The position numbers were made by a program, and so were the translations under genes. The notes under the pieces are model-generated. The model was not told where the DNA came from, searched no databases, and worked only from the letters and a program-made list of their open reading frames with translations. Shown here piece after piece: positions 11,313-22,585 of a DNA stretch of 64,000 nucleotides. Numbering within the stretch: the stretch's first letter is position 1; the number at the start of each line of letters is the position of its first letter. Origin of the DNA: Fomitopsis serialis (lineage: Eukaryota > Basidiomycota > Agaricomycetes > Polyporales > Fomitopsidaceae). The DNA lies in NCBI RefSeq assembly GCF_022376445.1, contig NW_025954971.1:248001-312000 (forward strand), written 5' to 3'.

Positions 11313-12670
11313 GGCCGGTCGCAAAATGTAACTATTTAGCTGCTGTAGAGTAGTTTGGCGTTGTTCTACATGCCCTGTACGAGATGGATTCTGGTTCTTT
11401 CATCCTGTCCTCAGCGAGCAACACATCATAACCACGAATGGCTGTTCCTGTTCGTCGTCCCGCGATGGCCGCAAATATGTTGTCGAATTGATGAACAATG
11501 CTCGGTCACCTGAATGTCGGGAAGACAGATCTGCACAGTGCATGGCGCCGAGTCGAGAATGACTGGAATTTCAATATGAATCCAGCCGCTCAACGATCGC
11601 TAGGACCTGTATCTTGATTGTGACCGTCTGTCCAGGCACAAAGCGGGACGCTAGAACCTGCGGCATGTCATCCGCGGTGAGCGGGGAGAAGGCGGCGCTG
11701 CGGAGCCTTCGCAACGATGCGCAGCACCAGGCCACGAAAGACGAAGGCTACACTGACGCCGGGTAGAGTTGTTTCCGAGGTCCAGGTGCGCATGCAGAGC
11801 CCAGCCTGAGAGGCGACCTTGAAGACACAAGCCCTGAGATCTGGCGGCACGGCCGTGTGTGTTTCTCCGGCGGCAGGCCCGACGATGTAGAGACTTCGGT
11901 GAACAAGCAATCTAGAGACTGGCGTATCCTCTAGGTGCCCAGACTATAAGGCTTTCATGGGCCTTACGAGTTGCGAGTCTCGAAATTCGGTGTCGGTGCA
12001 GCTCTCAATAAGCAGCGATTGAACCGGGGCTAGTGGAAAAGACGTGCGAGGCAAGGGTGAATAGCATACACCCGAAAGACATTTTGTACGAACCTTGTAG
12101 ATCCACTAAAGGTGTGCGTATAGAATTCAGCGAGGCGTGCGGCGCTGTATGGGCTAAGAAATATCTTGTGATCGAGATGACAAACTCGCTCGTTCAAGTT
12201 CCTACAATTGGTTATGGGGAAGCGGACGTACCTCAGTCAGACTAAGTGGATCATGCTATGCATGAACATCGTTCCGATTACACACGACCTGTCCCTGTCG
12301 GCCGAAGTACTGTCTGAGCCAAAAGGCCTATTGTCTTGGTAGCTGTGGTGTTTCCGGAATTCCTAAGGTACCACATATTATCGATCGATTGAAGCCTCCG
12401 TCATATGATGCCCGCGCCTCAGGCCTCAGGCCTCAGGAGTCAGAACGACAAGAGGCTTTTGAGAGGCTTTGTCCTCATACAGTCTCAGGTGCTCTGGCCG
12501 AGCGGTGAGACACAGACGAGGCCTACCTACCTGTCCTTACTGAACGCGCAGATCACCGCAGGCGAAACATAGGTCAGGGCGTGCGCCGCTCTAATCACCA
12601 TCCACCCTGGTCCCTATGTACATCGCTCTATGGGTCTATACGTTCTTGCGGTCTTCATCTATCTCATCTC
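11313..12670. other. Intergenic, unassigned
   Basis: Between the ends of fet3 and the RUS gene. An open minus-strand frame at 11668-11910 (80 codons, no ATG at its start) looks protein-like but matches nothing I know. At about 12418-12437 there is a tandem of the heptamer CCTCAGG. No RNA gene was found. Confidence 0.45.
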
Positions 12671-14543
12671 CTAGACCTGTCTCGCCGTTGCCCACGGAAA
12701 GTACGCGCGGCGAGCCCGCGACCATGCCTCCTTCGTCGACCTTCCAGCCCGCTGCGAGGACGCCCTCGAGAAAGGCGGAGAAGGACTCTCCACCAGTCTG
12801 AAGGCGATCTCCACGGCTGACATTGCCACGTCGAAGCTGCCCGGTGCCCGGCCGTCTAAGATCCGCCCGACCTCTTGCGCGTGCGCCCAGGCCTTGAGGT
12901 GGTCCGCAGGCTTGTGGCCTTCCTTGAGGCATACGTGCATACGGCAGGCGCCGCGGGCATGTGGGTCGAACCAGAGGATGTACTTCTCGTCCTGGAAGAA
13001 TTCAAGGATCGCTTCGATCTGCGAGGCGTCAGGGGCGCGTAGACCGTTGTGGCCCGGCCTCAATGTGTCCGCAGCAAGAATGGCTGATGCGCTGGAGGTG
13101 ATCGCCGAAAAGGAGGACCCGATGTCGCAATGGCCTAGTAACGGTGTCGAACGTGCGGACAGATCATGCAGGGCGGCCGGGTTGACGAAGATGTACTCGA
13201 GGGCAGACACAGCCCCCGGCGTGAGGATCCTCGGCTTGCCACTTTGATCAGCGATGTTCCCTGTGTATGATGAGCTGCACACCTATGTTTAAAGATGCTG
13301 GCATACGCACCAGAGGTCTTCGGCCGGTATGCTGTCCACATGATGTTGGCCCTCTGTCGATTGAGAGTGCGGAGAGTCACGACTCTGACCGCACGATAAT
13401 TCGCCCAGATGTGAAGAAAGAGAAGCGTGAACAACACGATGTACGTGGACGCCGTGTCGTGGACGTAGTGCATTACGAGCGTGCCTCCCTGTCGCCAACC
13501 ACAGTGAGTGATAGGAAGCAAGATAGCGGTGCGACCTACCAGCATTCCTAACAGCGCAAGGACGGTCTCCTTGCTTCCGTCCTTTGCGTTCAGATCACCC
13601 ACGTCTCCAGAAATCCGACCGGACGTCGCGAAGTGCACGGTCAGCGCGGTCTTCGAGCCACCAGCGACGACTCCGCACATCGCACGAAACGCGCCGCTCA
13701 TACAAAGCGATGCGATTCGCAGAGACGATCCTGTACCGTATCGCACGAATGGATAGGTGAATGTCAATTCCAGGAAGCCGAGATGTGGTGATATAGTGTC
13801 AAAGATGATGGATGCATCGTTGAATATGTCCGCCGCAAGACGGTAGGTCTTCGCTTCGGGGAAAAGGGAGGTACCAAGGTGATACCCGGCGACAATCGCT
13901 GCAAACGTTGAGTTGGCTTATGGACAGCGGGAGGATGATGAGATACAACTAACTTGTCAGACGGCTGAACACGTCTTGGATTACTGTGAGCAGGATGGCA
14001 TGAGTTGCAGAAGCGTCTGCTTTGCCGACCCCATGTCCTGAATCAAGCTTTGTCAGACCTCACGGTATGGACAAGCACAAGAATGGTTGACCTTGTAGAA
14101 CGGCACGGGATGCAATCAGACCGGCGAGAGAACTACAGAAGGCTTGTAAGGCGTTGTATATTGAATACCTGGCGTGGATTCAAATCAGTTGACGCGACTT
14201 TGGCCGAGGCGACATCGGTACCATACCATAGATAGTCTGAGAAGAGCATGTAGCACAGTAAGCTTTGTCCTTTATCATAGGAATTGAGACTGTTTACCAG
14301 GTGATACGGTAGCAGGATAGCCTGCAGGAAGGAAGACGGTACTGAGGACATGTCTCCAGCTTCTTCGCCTAAGTCGTACGCCAACGGTTTCGGAAGACGA
14401 TGACTATCTCAGGCTGAACTTGAGCATGGCAATTGATACAGAATGACACAACATACTTCTTTCTTTGCCAGGGAGCCGGCAATAGTGTATGAAGCCACCA
14501 AGCGACCGGAGTCATCACGCTCGCCCACAGTCAACTGTGGCAT
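12671..14543 (-). CDS. RUS / DUF647 family membrane-associated protein
   Basis: Homologue of the plant ROOT UVB SENSITIVE (RUS) proteins, a eukaryote-wide family linked in plants to vitamin B6 homeostasis and UV-B response; its fungal role is unknown. The spliced reading contains the family hallmarks in order: FLPAGYPATVSPDYLWY; ALQAFCSSLAGLIASRA; the GVG motif followed by SATHAILLTVIQDVFSRL; TYRLAADIFNDASIIFDTISP; and SGDVGDLNAKDGSKETVLALLG (NAKDGSQET-like). These are followed by YIVLFTLLFLHIWANYRAVR and TLRTLNRQRA. A longer, less conserved C-terminal part (12671 to about 13250) covers YIFVNPAALHDLS and DEKYILWFDPHARG. The start (MPQLTVGERDDSGRL at 14543) is the first sensible ATG but not proven. 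At least six introns are inferred and no frame lesion was seen. Confidence 0.88.
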
Positions 14544-15186
14544 GAATAGAGGGTCTCTGGTTCAAAGGTGCGCAAGCCTTCGGGTTATGTTTGTTATGTT
14601 GAGACCTGATGCGGCAATACAGCTGTGGTAGAGTCAACGTTAGTATGGCGTGAGTTCTGTGGCCAGTGTCACTGTCAAGGCGCGTCACGGTCGTCGCGTG
14701 AACTACAACTGTTGCCGCAATTTCCATATGTAGACATCTTCGATAGACGCCCATCAGACGCAGCCACTGCAACCTTCAGAATACATGTTGGGTCCTGTTG
14801 GGTCCAGGACTAGGTAAGTACGCCGGCTTCCTGTCAGTAACTCTCAGTTATCTGCACCACGCATTGACAAATTTCCAGAGGTTTCTTAATGGCAAAAGAA
14901 GGCCATGCCGTACGATCCAAATACTGCCAGCATGCAGTTGAAGTTCTTCGACCTCTCAGATCTCAGCCATTAATGCGGCGTTACGACGCTACTTGGAACC
15001 GATCTGCTCATTTACAAGCCCGCTTAGTGGATCATCGGATTCAAATTTCATTGGATCGAGACGGGAGGAGCTGGCCGTGATAGTGATTGGAAGTAAGTAA
15101 TAACACTCATGCGTACAAGACGGTGCCTACGATCGAACTAAATAATGTAATGCGTGGTAACCAGAAAACAATGAACAGAACAACCC
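14544..15186. other. Intergenic, unassigned
   Basis: About 640 bases between the start of the RUS gene and the end of the second zinc/RING gene. Two plus-strand open frames of about 62 codons (14625 and 14889) show no motif and no convincing splice link. Likely a promoter plus a terminator. Confidence 0.4.
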
Positions 15187-17450
15187 CTACGTCGACTCAA
15201 CGTACAACCTCAGCAAGAACATCTTCTTGCAAACAGGGCACGTCATGCCTGTCGAGAGCTCCTTAACAATACACCTGCCAGAGCCTGATGAGCCAACGAC
15301 ACGATCACCCGCAACAGCGAGAACGTACTGATGACAAAATATGTGCCCACACATAGTCGCCGTAGGCTCGTCGCACGGGTCCTTCAAGCATGACCTGCAG
15401 TGCCAAGAAACAGCGGTCGGAATCGCAGGCTTCACCGGGGACGCGACTTGGGTTGGAGTCACAGTTGTGGCCGGGGAAGTTACAGACGCCTCCTGTGACA
15501 CTGCAATACATGTGTTAGACGGCTCGTGTCACTGTTTCGGTGCTTGTGCTGAGATCCTACCTTCCGAAGGGGCCTTGGACGACGGAGCAGTGGTGTCACG
15601 CCGTCGACCGACGCCGGAGGCAATGGAGGGTGACCGCGACCTCATGTCTCTCACAACCTGCTGCACGATCCTGGGCGATACCGATGTGACTTCGTCAGCG
15701 TCGACTCGGCTCTCGGCGGCGGATGCATACTGGGGCGGAGCTTGCTTGATAGACGCATGTTCGCTGACGTACGACAACGCTGACGGCGCGCGTTCGAGTT
15801 GAGGGCGGCCAAGTGGTACCTGAATGGTGCGTATCTGCGGCGTTTCCATCGGAGTGATCGTATTCGCTGAGCTTGACACTGGCGTATACTGGTCGGCCAA
15901 GCTCGAAGCGTCCGTCAGCTCGAGGACCGCCGATGGTATGGTCGCTGCGCTCTGTGGAGGATCATGCGTCTCGCCGGCCTCGCTGCGCCTCGTAAATATA
16001 AGTGTGGGTGTTTAGCAACTGCTGCGTACCTCATGTAGTCGTAGTGGGTGTGAACGGGTGACTGAGGCGTGTCGATTGGATAGTCAGACCACGGCGCTGA
16101 GGCGCCATCGCCAGCTGGAGAGAAGAATCTATTGAGTACTGGCCATGACGCAGTCCATAGTGCGCGTACCCATAAACGCGGACGGAAGGCTGGGCTCTGA
16201 GGCGCGCCTAAAGGAGTATGTGATGAAGTGGCATCGCTTTGGGTCTGGTTGCTGTTATTAGCTGAATTTAGGGTAAAGTAATCTTTGTCACAAACCTTCA
16301 GCGAGAGCGCGCTACTCCGCGCCGAGGAAACCGAACCCGGCGTCGGACAGACGAGCGGGGTCGCTGGGAGCGACCGTGTCTCGAGGAAATCTTGCGGGGG
16401 TGTCTTGTGTCGTTCCTTCACAGCGTAACATAGAATGGCGACGGTGACGTGAGCGATGGCGCAATTTGGGTACATCTCCACTCACCACTTCGACGTAGGA
16501 TTCTTCACTGGACACCGGAGAAGCGACCTGCGCGGGCGCCGGGTGGACATCTGCCATGTGCTGGTCATACGAGACAAGGTTCATTAGAAACATATAGAAA
16601 CATCCTGCCACGTACTTACACGCTGGAAGGTCGTGTCGTCTGGGAACCCAATATTGCACGAACTGCAGTTCGGGTGGTTAGGAGAGTCCCTATAGTGGTC
16701 CTTCATGTGCTCAGTGGCCAAGAACGACTTCTTGCATGGTATACATTGGATAGCAGGCGCTTGCTCAGGGGTGTGCACAGCCGCATTGTGCTGCTCGCAG
16801 CTCAGCAGAGTCATGCATGGTAGCGATGCGATTAGCTCACCAACTGCAGGCCCGAGGCGGTTGCGAATCCTTTCTGGCACGCATCGCACTTTGGATGCTG
16901 ATCAGAATAATCATAATGCGCTTGAAGGTCCCAAGTGGCCTTCTTGCAGAGCACGCATTCGGCGGCTTGAACTGCTTTCTGCTTCTGTACGAAGGTCGAT
17001 GTCGACGCTTCCGGCGCAGAGCCGGATGCAGTTGCCTGAGGCGGTGTGGCCTTGACTGACTGAGTAGCGACGGGTGTCACTACTCGAGTTGGAGCCGGAG
17101 CCGGAGCCTGAACTGCTGTCTTTGTACCTGCCGCATTCTTTTTTAGCAGATGAGCCGAAGCTATGTGCTAGAGCGAGTACGTCAGGTTATTACATCGTCT
17201 AGGAATGAAGGCAACGCACTTGACTCAATGCAGTCAGGTCAATGAATGACTGTCCGCACCGACTGCAAGACGGATGCCTTGTCGACTCCTGATAGTGAGC
17301 ACTCAATAGAGGGGCAGAAGCGAATTTCAAGTTGCAGAGGACACATCTATGTACGCCAGGAGCAGAGTAAGAATGTCCTTTGTCCTTGCAGTGTTGTTGA
17401 AGTGCATTTTCTTTCGCGAATGCGCGACCGCACGATGAACAGTTTGGCAT
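15187..17450 (-). CDS. Second zinc-module / RING-finger protein (paralogue of 1867-4044)
   Basis: The start MPNCSSCGRAF at 17450 opens a simple C2H2-like finger. Three modules follow, of the same kind as in the 1.9-kb gene. Their cores are CVLCNLKF...HYQESTRHPSCSRC (about 17256-17343), CVLCKK...HYDYSDQHPKCDAC (about 16870-16965) and CIPCKKSF...HYRDSPNHPNCSSC (about 16640-16740). Consensus: C-x2-C-x(9-12)-H-Y-x5-H-P-x-C-x2-C. A long Ser/Thr/Pro/Ala-rich linker follows. The RING closes the protein: CRSCLKDPCDEPTATMCGHIFC, an intron, then CPVCKK and the stop. The RING intron falls at the equivalent codon as in the other gene, supporting common descent. A role as an E3 ubiquitin ligase using the modules for target binding is inference. 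Exon borders in the linker (15.5-16.6 kb) are approximate. Confidence 0.7.
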
Positions 17451-19196
17451 AGCGCAGAGCTGTTCAGTGGACAACAAAGGGAAGAGGAGAGCCTGTTACC
17501 TGCGCACGTCTGTCGCGCGCTATAACCTAGAATGCCCCGTGTATACCTTGCGGAAAGCGCGATGAAGGGCGATCCCAAAGCTCTCGGTTCAAGGTGGATT
17601 CACAGGCAGGTACGGACGAGTCGCGGCCTCGAGGCTCAGATGCCCCTCGGGGCGTTTGAATACAGATCATGGAGATAGCGCAACGGAGCTTACGACGCGC
17701 ATCAATCTGACACCTTCGAGCTTGTTACATTCAGGGGACGTGAACTTCAAACTGGCACGATACTCCGAGAGAAGCACACCGGCGCGTGGAGAAGAGCGAG
17801 TCCATCCTTGCCTTGTGACGATGGTATGGGAGCGGAACCTACCAACGACTAACTCACCTGGTAGAGTTGCCCTGGATTGCGGCATGACAGAGCGTTCATT
17901 TAATGTGACGATGGATGGGGTGTCCTAAGAACGCTTGCACTGCACTTCCCTGGCACCGCGTTTCGATCGCGCGGCTTCAACGCGACGATTAGCCGCGGAG
18001 AGCTCGACGCATTGAGATCACACCTGTTTCCATAAGTGGATTGGCAAGGCGTACCATAGATTGCTGTCCAGGAGTTGCCTCATCATCGCGAATGTCGCAG
18101 TTTACTGCTCCGACTTGCAAGCATGCCTTTTAGCCAGGAATGAACATTAGAGTCCTCGCTTTCGAGCTTGCATCGCTTCGAGCAGGTGAGTCCGTTAACG
18201 CTTTGCAGGTAACGCATGGGGCGGCAAGGTAGTCTGCAGGTGTAGATGGCGGCCTACCTGTGTGAACCTGTGAACGACCATCAAGCTAAGGCTCGCGTCA
18301 CGGTCGCGGGCCTCGCGGCAGCAGCAGTGCACCACACGATCACATGCTCATATACCTCTTTCGGAGACACGCATCGGGTCACCGCGGCAAGCGCATCCGT
18401 GTAAGTACAAGTTGTCGAAAATGGGATACGTGCGTACATGGTGTAACAAAGAGCTCGACGAGGAGGAGGAGGAGGAGGAGGAGGAGGAGGAGGGAGCCTG
18501 TCGACTGGACGCGGACTTAGCGGATGGCTGAACCCTCCCGCGAGCGACTTTATATTGCCGAGTCCCGAGCTGCTGAAATGCTTTATGCTATCACGTGTCC
18601 GTGTATTTCGCGCCGCGTCCGAAATTCTGAGTCGCGTCTGATCCCGTTCACCCAGCGAACGCCGAACTCGTTCATCCCAGGTTGCTCTTCCTCGCTCAGT
18701 GCTCAGTAGCGGAGGCCGGCTGGTAAGTCTTATTTGGCTGTACTTCTCTACCTGTTATGCTCAGCGACAGAGCTCTGGATGCCCACCGACGTGTGCCTCT
18801 CTTCGGTGGTGGTGGATGGTCGCACAGCCGGCCATCACTACTCTCAAAGCGGCTCCCACCGCTAAGCACCGTACCTGATTAGCTTGTCATATGGGCTGCC
18901 GGCCATACCATACATGTTCGACGCCATCGTCCGTGTGCGCGGCATCTCATAAACCTCGCCCACACGCCGAGCGTCCGGATTCCCCGGCCTGCCTGGACGC
19001 TCTCACATTCGTTCACTCAACATTGCTGCGACAGGTCTGTTCGGTCCCTCTTGGGTCTTTCTCTGATTTGGGGCTTAAGCCGGGGTCAACCTCCAGCTCC
19101 CCGAGTGCACAGACGTGACCTTCGCTCTCTATTAGGACGTCTCGTCAGTTCCCAATAACCCCGACCGACCTCTCTGCGTGGCTTATCTTGCTCGTC
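17451..19196. other. Intergenic with trinucleotide repeat
   Basis: About 1.75 kb upstream of both the minus-strand zinc/RING gene and the plus-strand FAD oxidase, so it should hold two promoters. Short open frames only. A (GGA)n microsatellite lies at about 18459-18494. No other feature was recognised. Confidence 0.5.
18459..18494 (+). repeat. (GGA)n microsatellite
   Basis: About twelve uninterrupted AGG/GGA units, purine-only on the plus strand, in a non-coding region about 700 bp before the FAD oxidase start. Confidence 0.95.
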
Positions 19197-21692
19197 ATGG
19201 TTCACCTGTCTGGCTCTCTACTGGGTTGTGCGCTCCTCTTGGTCAGTGATAATGCGCTTCAAGCACTGGGTGTGGTTCTCAGCCGTGCAGAGATTCGGTC
19301 ACAACTCGCTCTATTGAATACCACGGTTGACGGACGTTTGCATGAAGCCGTTCCTTGGGAGCTTCCATGTTTCTCCGAGTACAATGGCGAGTCGGCGATA
19401 CCAGACGAAGCAGCATGTGCAGCTATCCAGGCCAACTACACGTCTCCCTTTGAGCGCGTGCAGCATTTCGGCACATACATGATGGTACGTGCGGGTTCTA
19501 CACTGAGATGTACTGCGAGATGAACCAGGCGTCCTCCGGTCTTAGCCACAATGGGGTACATGCCAAGTGACGAGGCCTACTGGGGAATGCCTGCTCAACG
19601 TCACCAACCCTGAGGATTCCGCTGCTTATACGGGCGTCAACTGTAGTAATGGTGACATCCCTTCTTACTATGTACGTCTGTCGCGTTGTTGTCGGCTCAT
19701 GTATTCTTAAGGCCTCTTACATCCACCCAGGTCGACGTGCGGTACCCTGCGGATGTTCAGGCTGTGATTGCGTTTTCGAACGCGACTGGTGTACGGCTGT
19801 CCGTGAAGAACAAGGGACATGACTACAAAGGCAGATCAAGCGGCAAGAACACTTTGTCGCTTTGGGTGAGTCCCAACCTTCCATTCTCTGAATCATCTCC
19901 GACCATCTCCCCAGGTTACGAACCTCAACACGGTACGACGCCGTGTCTGCGGGCTCCTTCCCACCACTCATTGGCGCGCCAGATAACCCATGATACCTCT
20001 TTCACGCCTGAGGGATGCACAACCAGCTATGATGCTCTGACAATCGGGGTAGGATTTCTCGACCTCTCCCAGTACCACCCTTACACCTACCTCGACAGCC
20101 CGGGGCAATTACGGAGGACATTCTCGAGTACGTGGACAGCATCAATCGGACCTTCGTTGGTGGGTACCATCAAACCGTCGGTGCCGGAGGGGGCTACTTC
20201 CTGGTAAGCCTCAATCGCTTCTCTGCCCAGACAGCACCTAACGCGCATCGTGATGTAGGGCGGCGGTCATAGTGTATTGTCCCCGGTCTACGGTTTGGCT
20301 GTTGATCGAGTGGTAAGGTTCCGCCTTTCTATCAGAGGTGAACCCGTGCTCAGTCATCACAGGTTCAAGCGAAGGTTGTCACCCCCGAGGGACTCTATCT
20401 CGTCGCCAACGAGTGTCAGAACTCGGACCTCTTCTTCGCGCTCCGTGGAGGAGGAGGAAGTGCCTTTGGTGTGGTCATCGAGTCCACGCACCGGCTAGAG
20501 CCGCAGCTGACGTTGCAAGTGTAAGTAGCCGTTGCTGCTGTGGAGAACCTCAGCTTAAGATGTCACTCTAGCGCGTCGATTAGCTTCGTTGGTCACTCGA
20601 ACTCGAGAAACCTCGCGCAGTGGTACAGCCTCCTGGTGAACGAGACATACAAGTGGGGCACCGAAGGCTGGGGCGGTCATATCACGGTCCGTCGCTCTCC
20701 GCTTGCACTTCTCAGGGCTGTTGACACTGGGTGGTATGGCAAAGGGTCCTTCCTTGATCTACGTGACGCCGCTGCTCAGTAACGCAGAAGCTCACGCCTC
20801 CATGCAAGCCACCGCCGAGTTCGCCCTTGCCCAGGGTGGCACGGCGGTCGTCGAGGAGGTGCCATCCTACCTCGCGTTTTTCAGCAAATATGTCCCAACT
20901 GCTGAAGCTGTACGTCGTTTCCTATGGCTGTAGACTACCATGTTCACTGATGGAGCTCACAATCAGGGTGTTGGTACGGAGATAACACTGGGCACGCGAC
21001 TGCTTTCTACCTCGCTCTTCGCTACCGAGGAAGGGCGTGCTACGCTATCGAAGACGATCGCGAACGTGCTTTCGTTCGCGAGTCCGTACATCGTCGCGGG
21101 AACGCCATTCCTGTTCAACCACACGGTAGGGTCGACAAGTGTCACGCCGGCGTGGTACGACTCTCTTTGGCACGTACGTCTCATGATCCGGCTTTCGAGT
21201 GCTTTCGGGTCCACTTACATGGAGACTAGCTTTCTGTGCACGGCAACTGGGTGTGGAACAGCACTGCAGAGGACATCGCGGATCAATACGAGGCTGTGAC
21301 GCAGCACACACAGACGTTCAGAGACATCACACCGGGCAGTGGGGCATACTTCGTATGTCTACTCTTCGCAGCTCCGAGGACTTCCATTGATAGAATACGT
21401 GCAGAACGAAGGAGATGTATACGAGCCTGAGCATACTGAAGCATACTGGGGCTCGAACTACGCGAAGCTGCTCTCCATCAAGCAGAAATAGTCAGTAACG
21501 TATCTGTGGAGCCCCCGAGCCGTTGCTGACGTCCAAGACAGTGATTCTCATGGTGTTCTGGATTGTTGGCAGTGCGGTGCGTATCTCCATTCGTTCAGAC
21601 TCGTGTTTCGACTGAGAGGCGCGGCAGTTGGCTGGAAAGGCCCCTCGGACCCACTCTACGAATGCTATATCCCACTATCCCAATCATCATAA
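19197..21692 (+). CDS. Secreted FAD-linked oxidase, berberine-bridge-enzyme-like
   Basis: PCMH-type FAD-binding protein of the vanillyl-alcohol-oxidase superfamily, BBE-like branch; these usually oxidise sugars or secondary metabolites outside the cell. The ATG at 19197 opens a hydrophobic leader (MVHLSGSLLGCALLLVSD). After the first intron the frame gives PQWGTCQVTRPTGECLLNVT. Then come VDVRYPADVQAVIAF and KNKGHDYKGRSSG, whose His is the usual 8-alpha FAD attachment residue. VGAGGGYFLGGGHS, DLFFALRGGGGSAFGVVIES, EAYWGSNYAKLLSIKQKY and a BBE tail (SHGVLDCWQC, VGWKGPSDPLYECY) follow, with the stop at 21690-21692. About a dozen introns are needed and all keep frame. The stretch before VGAGGG reads GGYHQT, without the Cys that forms the second flavin bond in bicovalent members. 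The substrate cannot be told. Confidence 0.92.
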
Positions 21693-22585
21693 TGCTCATG
21701 CATCCGCTCGGCTGGGTCTCACTGGGAAGCGGGAAGTGTACTGCAGCTGTTGAATCAAGGGGACTGTACTTGCAGGTATCGTGACAGCCGAGGCAAGTAC
21801 TGTGGCACAGTTCGGTGGTCCATTTCCACATTGTAGTAGCTTACAGGACAGCTGAAGCCATATACCACCTTTAGGTTTGACACAAACCCCGCACATGAAC
21901 GTAACCGCGTGGAGGGTCTTGTATCGAGACTAGTACTCATACCACCTTCTGGGTCGCTACCCCTTGTGGGCCAGCTGTCGTATGCAGGCAGTTTCACACC
22001 CGGATCAGGGACTTTCTCTGCAAGAACGCTCAGAACAGGACAGAGACACAATCTGACACCACCAGTACCATCCCAGTACCATCCGTGTCATCCTGCTAGA
22101 ATGGATTGTGCCCGCTTTGGGTCAATATCATCTTGACCGGCGTAGTATAAGGCCGTATGTCTCAACTTGGCGTTGCCCAACCTCCCGGCTAGGGCGCCTT
22201 TAGTAGGCTACGAGCCTCGAACCTTGCTGGTGCCTTTGTTATGGTGTCTTTGAGCGACTGTCCTGCGCATGCTGACCTTCCAGGGAACCTATCGCACTTT
22301 GCTGGTCTGCTAATTCCCCCTCAACGTGCAAGGTTTCGTATGCTTCTGCCGACCGGATGTTCAAGGCGGTATCTGCCTGGGTGTGTAACTCTCTTCTAGG
22401 GCTCGCAGACTTATGTATCTGCGTCAGACGAGCACATGTCTATGCGCCCGAGACTTGCCCAGGCTCGTCGCTCTTGAGCGCCAGGTGGTCCGTATAATAG
22501 CCCTTGCAGTCATCCTGGTCCTTTGCACCACGCCCATACACCTTACCCACCAGCTCTGCGCATTACAAGTCATTAACGCGAGGCC
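21693..22585. other. Intergenic; promoter of SDR copy A
   Basis: About 890 bases without a recognised gene. The last roughly 130 bases are conserved with the 5' flanks of SDR copies B and C (see the promoter entries). The rest shows nothing. Confidence 0.55.
22457..22500 (+). promoter_or_regulatory. Conserved SDR promoter block, copy A
   Basis: Contains CAGGCTCGTCGC, then GAGCGC, then GGTCCGTATAATAGCCC. The same order of elements lies upstream of SDR copies B and C. CGTATAAT at 22491-22498 is a TATA-like box about 90 bp before the ATG. Conservation is seen directly; promoter function is inferred. Confidence 0.6.

Noticed and set aside
12484..12520. tRNA-like A-box (TGGCCGAGCGG)
   Set aside because: No GGTTCRANNCC B-box and no cloverleaf pairing follow within the expected distance, so no tRNA gene is called.
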